DNA of 64,000 nt from Botryosphaeria dothidea (lineage: Eukaryota > Ascomycota > Dothideomycetes > Botryosphaeriales > Botryosphaeriaceae), in NCBI GenBank assembly GCA_011503125.2, contig WWBZ02000016.1, positions 1,922,001 through 1,986,000 on the forward strand, given 5' to 3'. A program made the position numbers and the translations under genes. This document shows, in pieces, positions 20,910 to 32,272 of this stretch; position 1 is the stretch's first letter; each line of letters starts with the position of its first letter. The notes beneath the pieces are model-generated. The model was not told the DNA's origin and searched no databases. It was given only the letters and a program-made list of their open reading frames with translations.

Positions 20910-22202
20910 ATGGCTCCTGCAATAAATCATGCTGGTACCGCCAGCAATGAAAACCCGCCCTCGGTTCCGCCTGTCAGGATTCCGAAACTCACCTACAGGA
21001 ACCGCAGTGACCCGTTGACTTCGGGGCAGATCAAGTCGATGCCCGACGTACCTGCTCTTTCCGGCCAGAGGACCACTGTCAAACCTACCCCGGAAGATGA
21101 GATAACGGTCATCCCCACCAAGCCCACTTCCATGCCAACTGCTCCTCGTCAGATCGACTGGGCCGTTCAACCAGTAACACAGAAGAAAACGTCTCAAGAG
21201 CTTAATTCAACCCCAGATGACCCTGCCGAAAAGAAAACAAAAACGAGAGGCACTTTCTTCAATTTCCTCGCAGTGAAAGAGCCAACTTCAGGAGCACTAG
21301 ACCAGTATGTCCAGTTGCAAAAGAAACAGGCAGCGGAGAAAGGGACTGCGTTCATGTCTGGAGTTTCCTCTCAGAGAATTCCCGCAGAGGTTCCTAGGGT
21401 GAACACTAAGTGGAATGGACTTCCTCAATCGGCGAAAGCGGATTTAAAGCGACCTGGGACCAGTACCGCAGCCCTCGGTGGACGCCGTAATTCGATCGCG
21501 ACAACTCACTCGTCATCTAAAATAAGCCGGAGGTCTCAGGCATCAGCGATGTCTTCGTCAATGGATCTCGAATTTGGTCCACCACCTTCCCTCGAAAGCC
21601 TCAGTATCAAATCCAACCCTCGCCACGATAGTGGGACCGGAGTATATGAGTCCGTACCACCACAACAGACACAAACCAATATTTCTTCTGTCAATGGGCC
21701 TGGAATACATGCCAGCGGTGCTTTCTCGTCAAAAGAGAATCCACAGCCTATTGGCAGCTGCAGAAGACCAAGTGCAGGCCCGACCTCAGCCATTGAGCCT
21801 GGAGACATAAGACGCGAGCGCTCCAAACCCCTTATGCGGCAAGACAGCACGAAGGTCCATCTAAAGACCCTGAAGGAGATTGCACCATGGGCGGAGCCAC
21901 CTGGATCTTCGGTCGTCTGGCCTTCGCATTCTCCAACCAGTGACGCAGATGAGTTGGACTTCATCACGGCGTCTCCTTTGGAAGCCACTCCGAGTAGGAG
22001 CATCGCAGATCAAATAGCTGAAGCAGAGAGGAAGACGGCGTCTCTCAGTATGGCCTCGAGAAGACCGCCGTCTTCAAATGCTCAGGCTCTTTCCCGGCTT
22101 GAGCCGACAGGCGACAAGGAGAACAAAAGAGGGACAGAGACGAAGCCTTCGAAGCAGAGAAAGGGTAAAAGTAAATTTTCGATGTTTTCTGGAAAGAGTT
22201 GA
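20910..22202 (+). CDS. Ser/Thr/Pro-rich low-complexity protein, function unknown
   Basis: Single exon of 430 aa starting at the first ATG (MAPAINHAG). There is no recognised domain. Short features are a TRGTFFNFLAVKEP segment near 115, many Ser-rich and Arg-Ser patches that look like kinase target sites, an acidic DADELDFITASP segment near 345, and a Lys-rich tail ending KGKSKFSMFSGKS. The composition fits a disordered regulatory or scaffold protein. It may be lineage-restricted. Coding status rests on the long frame and codon-like composition only. Confidence 0.55.
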   Translation: MAPAINHAGTASNENPPSVPPVRIPKLTYRNRSDPLTSGQIKSMPDVPALSGQRTTVKPTPEDEITVIPTKPTSMPTAPRQIDWAVQPVTQKKTSQELNSTPDDPAEKKTKTRGTFFNFLAVKEPTSGALDQYVQLQKKQAAEKGTAFMSGVSSQRIPAEVPRVNTKWNGLPQSAKADLKRPGTSTAALGGRRNSIATTHSSSKISRRSQASAMSSSMDLEFGPPPSLESLSIKSNPRHDSGTGVYESVPPQQTQTNISSVNGPGIHASGAFSSKENPQPIGSCRRPSAGPTSAIEPGDIRRERSKPLMRQDSTKVHLKTLKEIAPWAEPPGSSVVWPSHSPTSDADELDFITASPLEATPSRSIADQIAEAERKTASLSMASRRPPSSNAQALSRLEPTGDKENKRGTETKPSKQRKGKSKFSMFSGKS

Positions 22203-23774
22203 TTGTTATAGATGGAAGTCTTTGATGATTCACGTTCTTAATGTTTCACACTTACGAGCTCAACGAAGGGACCGGCGGCGGTGACGTATCGGTGGAAGTG
22301 CTTTAGAGTGGCGTTGCCTCGGCGGAGGATGGCATACACGATCGATTTGGCTCCTGATATCCCACCTTTTTTTTTTTTTTTGAAACAGACCACCTGTAGG
22401 ATAATGGTAGAGCGGAACGGCTTGCATGACAAAGCATCGTACTCGGAGTCGAGAGCGGGTGTTTATGCGGCGAGCTGAATCTGGGGCGGAATTTCATTAG
22501 CAAATAGCGCACCAAATACCCAGCCTTCCCCACACATTTTGCTGATCGGCTATCTGCCCTTTATCAACCGCCCGCGGCAACCAGGCGGGACTGCCCACGA
22601 ACCGGAGTCTGACAACTGCCGCCAGCGATGACGGCCGATTCCTCCCAGCCCTTCCGAAACTGCACAGGGCAGATCTCCGCCAGAGATAGGGAAACTCCAG
22701 GATTTGAATCATGGCACGGAGTTTTGCCCATACCGAATGGGGTAGGTCCAGCCAGAAGAACTGCGGCACTCTCGGGTCTCCCAGGTCTATCTCAGTCCCC
22801 TCCCGCCTGCTCGGACGCCAGGAACGTATGCATCATCGCGATGGCTGGCTTGCCAGATTGCTGAAACGCTTGCGCGTGACAGGTGGCAGCGTCAACGGCG
22901 CTGAAAGCTGCAGAATATGCGCAGTCCTCTTTCTCCGCAAATGCAGGTCAAGCGCCGCTCGACTACCAAGACGGGTAGCAGAGGGGGCACACGAGCATGG
23001 CCCACCGGCCAGTGGGCAGCTGCCTCCCGAGCATCATCGTATAGGCATGATTTCAGCACGCAAGGCTTGTGTCACTTCGCAGCAGGCCGGAACGCTTTTC
23101 GCTGACGAAGCGGCGACTGCGGGCCTTTTCCTCGCATCTCAATCTCTCTTTATCGCCCATATTCGTGTCGGGGCGCCGGGGAAAAGGTCACAGAGATAAG
23201 AGCTTGCTCCACAAGCAAAACGCCGCGTAAAGCATAGTACCGCAGCCCGACAGCGCCCGTAAGCAAGCAGAAGCGAGCCTTCTCCTTTGCGCCACAAAAT
23301 CTTCAGCTTGCGTAAAGCTCTTGAAGATACTCGCGGTTATCGAAAGCGTCATCTCCCTGTCGCTTTTTGCCTTTCGTTTTTGGGCAATAGAGCGGAGTCG
23401 GCCCTCCCGCGTGCATTCTCCACCCCCGCTCAAATCTGGGCTTTGAGTGGTCACGGCTTCAATTGGGCGTTTCGCAGGAGGAACGGCTATCTCTCGCCTG
23501 CCAGGTTAGAGATGCCTTATACGGTTTCGCGGCCGCCTTGGTATTACCACGATCGACGGGGTTCGCAGTCGTGTTCTGGAGCTTTTGCCTTAAGGCCTCG
23601 ACCACCACCATCCTCCTCGCTCTACACTTATTGAGCGGTTCGGTGCTCCCTCCTACACCACCCCTTCAGTTCTCTGCGACTCCCACCAGATAATTCTTCC
23701 TAGATCGTTGGAAATATTCTTATCAGTCTTATCAGCTCAACGCATCGGCAGCTCGCGGACCAACGTTGACGGCA
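22203..23774. other. Intergenic: permease upstream region
   Basis: 1.57 kb with a run of 15 T at 22367-22381 and a weak tRNA-like string at about 22392-22460 (see findings). No protein gene is supported. Confidence 0.45.
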
Positions 23775-25785
23775 ATGGCCGCACGGAGCCACAGCATTAG
23801 CTCTGGGCATCCCAAGAGGAGCGTTGCGGACGAGCCGGTCACGTCTATCCTGCCAGGTCGGTCATTGTAAAGCCGTAACGTTGCGAGGCAACGAGCTGAT
23901 GATATCTTTGTCCAGGTGGCGACGTCCCTTACGACCCCGACCATGAATTCAATCCGGATGAGGAGGTGCTCGCCGCGCTGGGATACAAGTCGGAGTTCAA
24001 GCGCGAATTCTCCTTGTTCACGACCTTCTGTGTATCGTTTGCCGTGTTGGGCTTGCTGCCGAGTTTTGCGAGTACGCTGTCAGTGCTTGCCTCTTCGTTA
24101 CTGTTTTGGGTTGTACAGTTCGCTGACCAGGATGTAGCTATTACGGCATGGGATATGCGGGAACCGCTGGTACGTTGCCTTCAGCCGCCATAACTTCAAC
24201 ATTCAAGCAAACGCTCCAGGTTGAAAGAAATGCTAACACGGTGCAGGAATGACCTGGGGCTGGCTCGTTGCCATGATTGGTATCCAATGCGTGGCATCAA
24301 GCATGGCAGAACTTTGCTCGTCTATGCCGACTAGTGGAGGGCTTTACTACGCAGCCGCCGTCCTCGCCCCACCGGGATGGGGTCCACTGGCTGCCTGGGT
24401 TACTGGATGGAGTAACTGGCTTGCACAGATCACTGGTGCCCCTTCGGTCGACTACGGCGTAGCGTCCATGATACTCGCAGCTGCCTCGATCCAAAATCCC
24501 GACTACGTGCCGAAAAACTATCAAACATTCCTGCTGACAGTCTTCCTCATGATCATTCATGCATTCATGTCCAGCATGCCTACCCGATGGCTGGCCCAAG
24601 TGAACTCGGCCGGCTCGACGTTCAACATCCTGGCTTTGATAGCGGTCATCATCATGATCCCCGCCGGAACCAACCGCGAGGATCAAGGTCTGCCACGGTT
24701 CACTCCATCAAGCGAGGTCTGGGGTTCAATTTACGAGGGCATGGAGTTCCCTGCGGGACTTCGTGTGCTGGCCAGCTTCGTCAGTGTCATCTGGACCATG
24801 TCTGGCTACGACTCCCCCTTCCACTTGGCTGAGGAATGTTCCAATGCCAACATCGCCTCGCCGCGTGCCATCGTCATGACCTCGGGCTTCGGTGGCCTCT
24901 TCGGCTGGTTCCTCCAACTCGTCGTCGCGTACACGGTGGTCAGCATCGACGACGTCTTGGAGTCGGATCTGGGACAACCCTTTGCTGCGTACCTCGTGCA
25001 GTGCTTACCGAAGAATCTGACCATGGCCATCCTCGCTCTGACCATCATCGCCGGGTTCGCCATGGGCCAGGGCTGCATGATCGCTGCCTCGCGAGTCACG
25101 TTTGCGTACGCTCGCGACGACTGCTTCCCGCTGTCGCAGTACTGGAAAAAGGTCAACTCGCACACGCAGACGCCGGTCAACGCGGTGTGGTTCAACGCGG
25201 CGATTGGGTGCCTTTTGCTTCTGCTCATCTTCGGAGGCGAGCTGGCGGTGGGCGCCCTCTTCTCGATCGGGGCCATCGCTGCGTTCGTCGCCTTCACGAC
25301 CCCGATCTTCATCCGAGTCTTCTTCACCAAGGGCAACTTCAGGCCCGGTCCGTGGAACTTGGGCCGCCTGAGCATCCCGGTTGGCGTGGTCGCCTCGAGC
25401 TTCACGGCGCTCATGGTGCCCATTCTCTGCCTGCCCGCCACCGTGGGCGACGACCTTGAGTAAGCAGTCTTCCCCCCTCTTTCCCTTTTCGCGCGCTATT
25501 TTCTATTCCTGTCCGCATGACGAAAGTGGCTGACGTGATGTTTCTATCAGCGCTACCGGGATGAACTGGACGTGCCTGGTGTACGGGGCGCCCATGCTCT
25601 TCGTGCTCATCTGGTGGGCCGTGTCGGCGCGGAAGTGGTTCAAGGGCCCGAAGGTCAACATCGAGCACATGATGCTCGGACGCGAGGCGGACGTGCTGGA
25701 AGGAAAAGACGCAACGCCCGTCGATCGGCCAGAGAGCCCGTCGGCAAAGGCTGTCAAGGCGGCCGAGAGCTCCAACGGCTCGTAG
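23775..25785 (+). CDS. APC-family amino acid/GABA/choline-type permease
   Basis: Five exons, 23775-23856, 23916-24078, 24138-24169, 24247-25459 and 25551-25785, give 574 aa. Exon 3 is only 32 bp. The N-terminus is cytosolic (VPYDPDHEFNPDEEVLAALG), followed by KREFSLFTTFCVSFAVLGLL, the TM1 block of the fungal amino-acid/choline/GABA permease group. About twelve hydrophobic segments follow, with the conserved ASSMAELCSSMPTSGGLYY loop and the EECSNANIASPRAI block of the family. The closest known members are GABA permease (Uga4/GabA) and choline permease (Hnm1); substrate cannot be decided by eye. The C-terminal 70 residues are cytosolic and Glu/Lys/Ser-rich, a region that often controls endocytosis. 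All intron phases match and the last intron is at a GTAAGC donor. Confidence 0.85.
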
Positions 25786-26984
25786 GCGCTCGTTCCCGGG
25801 GCTCCTCTCTTTCTTGTTTGGAGAGGCGGGACGACGGGGAAGGGCGGGAAAGACGTGGGGAGAGAGATGAAAGGTGTTTTTGCACTGGCTTGCTTGTTGA
25901 CGAATGATACCTGCCTTCATTACTGTCTGCTTTTCTGTGGCCCTTCTCGGCATGAATGCCGTGGCATGGCATGACTTCAATGCATGACCCCTTGACACGG
26001 AACAGCCGCCGGGACGTGACTGCCGACGCACTTTTGCATCTCAAAGGGAGCTGAAGGTTTGGATCTCGAGGGGGCAGACACGGTTGATGTTGAGAGTCGC
26101 CGACGCTTGACGTCCCGGGAGGCTTGATTCAGCCTGGGGGATCGCTGGGAGGAGCAACAGAGTCTTCGCGGTTGCGTCATGCCTAACGTGTGCTAATTTC
26201 CGGGGCGTTCAGGCAGGAGCAGCGAGAAGGGCAATATGCTTTTTGTGCTCGTCAGAATTGAGACGTCAGCTCCGCGCCTTATTCGCAGCGTGCCATCCTT
26301 TTGTATCAAAAAGCAGCCGTATCGGGTCTAGCGAGTCGGCCGTCGCAATCCGCAATCAAACGTCCTGTCGCTTCGCTGGTCCGGTCGGGCGCTGCAATTC
26401 CCCACGGGCAGGCCAGGCGCTCGTGTCGCCGTCGGATCAGCCTGGCCAGTAATCTTCGCGGCGCACGTGGGAGCGAGCAGCCGCGGGCATCCGTGAGAAA
26501 ACAGATGCTGATTTGTTTCTGCGAGTGAGTGGTGCGAGGCGCCGGCGAGAGAGACGACGGGAGCCGGCGGACGATCGGCCTACCCTGCACCACTCCTAGC
26601 TAGGTCAGCCCCTGTCGCGCGCGGTATCGATAATCGTTGCTGCTTTCACCCACGTCCCTCGAGCTCTGCCCTTTCGCTCGCCAATTGCCAGAGCGCGCGC
26701 CTCCCTTTCGCCAAAACCCCACCGCCAGGCCAGCTTCCATTGTTTCAGCCTACCGCGCGCCTTATCGCCCGCCGTCGGTCCTTCGCGCGCCGCCGAAGAA
26801 AAATTCAAGCCTTGAACCACGTTGTTCCCGCCCCGCGTCCGTCCAGTTTGCGCACGCAGCTTGCACGAAAGGAACCCCTAAGCCTTCGTTGCTACTCTTC
26901 ACCCGACCACACCCACCGACCGCCTCGCACGAAGAACACCGCTCCGCCAGACTCGACAAAGCCCGCAAGGCACCAACCGCAACC
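25786..26984. other. Intergenic: permease 3' flank and promoter of the SH3BGR-like gene
   Basis: 1.2 kb with no supportable gene. The 300 bp before 26985 are pyrimidine- and C-rich, as is common for fungal promoters and leaders. Confidence 0.5.
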
Positions 26985-28615
26985 ATGGCGTCCGACATGA
27001 GCAAGTGGGATTCTGACATGACCCTCTACCTCTTCACCTCCCTCACGGCCGGCTCCTCGCACGTCGTCACCGCAACTTCACGCATGGAGACTATCCTGAA
27101 GGCGAACCGCATCCCCTTCACCTACATCGACACGGCTACAAATGAGAGCGCGAAGAAACTGTACATGCGCAGGGGACAGGGCAAGAAGTTCCCTCTGCTG
27201 GTCAAGGAGGGCTACTTCCTCGGTGTAAGTACCATTTACTCCACGGAACCCTACCACCAACTGCAATATGTGCCTCTCCCTTGTGGACTTCTCACTCCAG
27301 AGGGAGCTCCGCACTCTTCGCATATACCCCGCAAACATCTTGCCCAAAGATTTTCCTGAAACCAAGCCCCGGCAGGCCTTCAATGGCATGCTGACTCTGG
27401 CAAGTTTTGAACACCGGATGCTGATCTTACCTTGATTATGTCTAGGGCATTATCGAGGTCGAAGAATGGAATGAGTTCGGTGAACTCCAGGACGAGATTG
27501 GCGAGGTTGCTGAGCCCGAGACCTCCATCAAGACTGCTCCCATGAAGGAGGGCTTCGCGTCTCCCTACCCTCTGAACCTTCCTGCCGACGCGAAGAGGGC
27601 CGAGGCTACCACGTCCTCCGGCGCCTCGATAGCCTCGTCGAGGAAGGACAAAGAGAACGACGAGACGCCCAGGGTCTCGCTCGAGGCGGCGCAAGCGTTT
27701 GGCAAGGCCGGCAGCGAGGCTGCGTCCATTGCTGCCAGCAAGAAGAGCGCGCCCTCGATCAAATCTAACCTCAGCACGCAGTAAGCCTCAAGCCCCGCCC
27801 CGCCGTTGTGTTGCTGTGTCCCCCAAACCCTTCGATGCTGTCGACCTCTTCTTATCCTGACCCCCTTCGGTAGCAGCACGCTCCCCGACAGGACAAACGA
27901 TGCTCTTTCTCTTGATGCTATGTCTCCTCGCCCCTCGGTCGACTCAGCCATGCCGGCCCCTCTCGGCCTCGGGAACAAGTCTCCATCCCCCACCGGTCAG
28001 CAGTTCGCTTTCAGCACAGAACACACATCGAACCGTGTGTCTACCATGACTGTAGCCACCAATGACGCGATCAAGGCGCTCGAGGAGGCACTGGCCATTC
28101 CGGAGGAAGGGGAGGCTGATATGGCGACACTGTCGACCGTGGAGGGAACCGTGTCGGCTAAGGATGCTCCAGCGGCGACCAAGGACGACAGTGCTTCGAC
28201 CAATGAGGGAATTGCAAAGGTTGACTCCAGTACCGCAAGTACCGCTGCAGCGGATGACAAGTCATCTTTTGTTGCGCCTTCGACCGCACCCACTGAGAAG
28301 GACGACAACGAGACAGCCCCGTCTGTCCCTGTAAAGGACAATGATGCCAGGGAACCGGACGCGACGCCTGCGACGCTTGCGCCCCAAGATGACAACACGC
28401 CGAGGGTGTCAACAGATATTTCCAGAGAGAAAGGCTTTGACGAACCGAGCTTCAACAACAGCAATCAGGAGGGTGACAATGTTAAGGAGGAAAAGGAAAC
28501 AGAGAAGAAGGGTAAGGAGACGACTGCAACTACGACGGGCGAGCAGCAGGCTTCTACTACTGTTGCTGGCGACGGGAGCGTGACAGCACCTGCATCATCA
28601 TCTGCATCATCGTGA
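26985..28615 (+). CDS. SH3BGR/glutaredoxin-like thioredoxin-fold protein with long disordered tail
   Basis: Three exons, 26985-27224, 27446-27780 and 27874-28615, give 438 aa. The first 100 residues (MTLYLFTSLTAGSSHVV, METILKANRIPFTYIDTATN, GKKFPLLVKEGYFLGG, EVEEWNEFGELQ) follow the SH3BGR/glutaredoxin-like fold. The redox CxxC is absent, as is usual in SH3BGR proteins. The rest is Ala/Ser/Thr/Glu-rich and looks disordered. Intron 1 is 221 bp. The last acceptor is a TAGCAG tandem (27871-27876), so an alternative product lacking one Ser is possible. Role unknown; SH3BGR-type proteins are usually adaptors. Confidence is good for the fold and low for function. Confidence 0.75.
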
Positions 28616-31600
28616 ACCACACAACACTCTCCTTTAAACATGCCACACTACACATCAAACACGGCCTACCACTTACATTCTTTTGTAAAAACTTTTGCTC
28701 CCCCTATAACACACCACTTCTATCAAAATGGGATGAGTGTTAATTTGTCGACCGCTTTCTTTGCCTATAGTTTTAACACGTTCGCAAACCTTCCGAGCGT
28801 CGATCGCGAGCTTCTTTTCCGCATGCCTCGGCGGCGCCCGGCGCAATCGATCCAACACCACCGGCGGCACCAGGGCGGCAGCGACAGAGCACAACCGCCG
28901 TCATTCCGCATAGCCGCCCTGACGGGTAGTGTGCGCCGCGCGACGAATCCTTCACGTCAGCCACACAGGCACAACGGCTGCCCCGCGCCGACAACGGCTC
29001 CCCGCGATTTTCCTCTTTCCGTCTGACGCCCGCGCCCGCGCGCCTACGCACGACCGTTCGACCCCTCGACGCACACGCACACAAGGCGCACGCGCCTTAC
29101 GGTGGCGGGTACTTCCTATACTCTATACAAGGTCTGGTCCGTCGGTTGGTAGACAACGGCGCGATTCCCTGACGGTTGACGTTTCATCGTCGGGTGTTGG
29201 TGGAGGTGAAGCGTTGGAATGTGCTCTGCCGCTGCTGCTACTGCTGTTACTACTCCTCCTTAGCCATTTTTCGATGGGTTCTCTTTTCGGTAGTCCCTAT
29301 TCGTCGCGACTACTGTACCTCTGACGTCGGTGCGCGTGCCATGGAAAAAGAAAGCTGGATTCTGGAACTTGTTTGATCGCGGCAGCGCTTCTTGGCTCGG
29401 CGGGTTTTGTGGGCGATCGCAGGCGCGCACTGCTTTCCTTTCTCGAACACTTCCCTTTTCCTCAACTCTTCCAATTTCTTTCCTTGTCCTTTCCTTTTCC
29501 TTTTCGGATACCCCTCTTCCCGCATCCGCGCGTAGTGCCAGAGACAGAGACCGTGTACACCCTGCTCTACGGACCGTCGTCTCGGATTGACAATGGATTC
29601 AGAGAAGAGCGACAGGCGAGCGAGCAGGGGCAAGCGAAAAGCAACCGGTTGCTGGCTAGCGATGCGCGCAAGTAGCACGTTTTTTTCTTCCTTATCTTTT
29701 TTTTTTTACTTTTTCTTCTTACCCTCGTTTATGGTACGATTTTTGGTGACAAAATGGTGACGACCAAAGGTTTTAACTTTTTCTCTTTCCCCCCTTTTTT
29801 CGGGATTTCTCATGTTTTTTTTTCTGTATTACATTTTGTAAGATCTCTTTCACGTCGTTTCTGAAGTACATGCGAAGGGAAGTATATACATATGGGTGGC
29901 GAGGATGAGGACGATGTGATGGTGAAGCTTTTTTTTCTTTTCTTTATCTGCTTTTAACTGTTTTATTCCCCCGTGGCGCCTCCAAGCTTGTTCTTTCCTG
30001 GCTTGGAGGTTGTCTGTGTTTCTTTACTCTGTGAATCTCCATTCTTGCCTTTGAGAGGACACTCACTCTATGGAGCTATGAGCCGCGAGGCTCTGGAACG
30101 CATTGGGAGACGGGAAGTAAGGGAGAAAGGAAGAGTGGCGGGATAGACAGGATGTTGTTTTCTCTTGCATCTATGCTCTCCCCATCTCTCTGTAGACGAC
30201 GTGCGGCTTGCGGCGCGAGTTATGTATTTCTTTAGTGTTCCTCCACTTCCCTTTTGTTCCGAGCAGATTATATCTAAGCGGCGTTCATCGGGTTTCCACT
30301 TTTTCGTACGCTCTCACTTAAAAATAGCATCTCCAAAAGGAAGAAGACGGAGTGCAGGGCGAGAAAAGAAATGCTTTAATGTATCAATAGCTAGTGTTTG
30401 TAATTTTCAGAATTCGAAGTGTTGAAGAGTCTTGAAGTTTGCCATGGTGAAGATTTAAGGTTAATCATCGGGCTCGTGCTGGTTCTTTCTTGCCTTTCTT
30501 TTGCCTAGCTCCTCCCGGGAGACTGCTTATTCATGTTCTCATGTAATTCAATCCGTGGAGTTAACGTTTACTGAAAGGTGTAGAAATGTAGGCTGAAAGG
30601 AGGATTGTGCTGAAATCCTAACTCTTGTGGTTGATCAAGACGGTCGATTATTTACTGACGCCTCCGAATCATTGCAAGCACGAGGAAGAGAATACGGACG
30701 GTAGTTGAGAGCTGGAAACGTAATGAAAACGGGGGAGTCTAGAAGGAATGCTGACAGCTGGTCGAAGGATCCGCGCAGAAGCCTCCTCAGTCCCTCACCA
30801 TCCTTTCCTCGTGATCCTTCCTCATACTTCACACAATCGGTCCAGTTCGGCCTGAACGCCTGATCGACGTTCAAGAAGGAAGAAAAAGAAGGTGATACAC
30901 ATACGCTGACGAAGGTTACGGGCGTTACCTACTAACGGCTCATTCCGGCTGCCTGCAATATGGGGAAGGGCGGCAGCGCCCAAAGCTTACCTTTTCGTTC
31001 CTGCACTGTCGATCATCTTCTCGGCTGCAGTTCGAATAGAGTGCAGTAGTACGCGTGTGCGAGAAAAGGCAGCGGCCCGAGCGTTTGGTGTCTGTCTGTC
31101 AGGGTCTGACAACCTGTCAGTCACGAAGCAGGGGTGTATGCTGTAACGGGTTTAAAAAAGACGCAGGAACGAAAAGAAGAAGAGGAGAAGAGAGACACCA
31201 GAGCTTGGACGTCCCTCGCGTCCGTGGGAACGACGTTGTATCGATGGTAGTGCACTGCGTGGGTGGGTTGGTGGTGCTACCTAGCGCCAAACCTTAAACC
31301 ACGTGTAGTCGATTGATTCTAGGTGCTTTTCTTTTTGCCGTTCCATATCGACGTTGCCCACACTGACCGTACGCAGGTCCCTTCTCTGGTTCCCTGTGCC
31401 CTGCATATGTCCCGGATCCTTGCCTTCTTCCCGTCGATCCCGAACCAAGCAACTCTTGGCGAGTTGCGGCTTTCCATCTCCTCGACAGGTCACATAGCCT
31501 TATCATGAATCTTGGCAAGGACTGCCTCTTTTGGACACTTGACACCGGCCTAACCACCCGCTCATCAATGCATCCTCCTATGATCTGCATGCAGATGCGT

Positions 31601-32272
31601 CTCGAACCCCGGGAAGATGCTTCTTTGCTTTCGTAGGCATGTCATCCGCATAGGGTTTCTCGCACAGCTTCCCTTTTGGGGGTTCCCGGTGTCCTCCAAG
31701 AAACGGCATTGACGTTGATCTGTCTCGCTCGGTTTTGTGCCAAGCAATGACGAGGTAACGGCAGTCGGCAGAGAAGATCAGCTGGATGTGCCGGTTTGGT
31801 GAGCTGACGTGCGGAACCGCATCTCTGTTGCTGCCCATGAGGCCTCTCTGCTAGTCAGTACGCGTGTGCTTCAGTTTTTCTGGAAAAAGTCTCAGGTTGA
31901 TAGGTGATACTGTGTTAATGATAAGACACTATCGACTATGTGTATCGAAAAACGACTGTTGACTGGCTAAGAATACGCAAAAAAGAAAAGACCGTAAAAT
32001 CGTGGCCCTGAATGGCCCAGCCTCCAATCGTTTCTTTTAGCCAACACCTCGCTCTGCTTCTCTTCACTCAGTGACAAACTTCATCTTCCCAGACGAACCA
32101 CCTTGAAGTAGTCGTGACAAATCCACGTTAATCTGAAGCGAGCGAAACGCTGTTGCTGAAGCGGGTGAGATGAAATCATAAGACATAAAACAATAAGCAT
32201 GACGACAGACTCGAATCCTGTTTGTTTGACCAAACCCAACACGCGCACAACTGTCCGGCCCTCCAGGTCAAT
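28616..32272. other. Long gene-poor, T-rich stretch
   Basis: 3.66 kb between convergent genes with no supportable protein or RNA gene. It has many T-rich tracts on the plus strand, strongest at about 29676-29835 and 29925-29960. Short frames show no family match. Part must be 3' UTR and terminators of the flanking genes; the rest is unexplained. Confidence 0.5.

Noticed and set aside
22392..22460. Functional tRNA gene
   Set aside because: The D and anticodon stems do not pair and the T loop lacks TTCGA; at best a decayed element.
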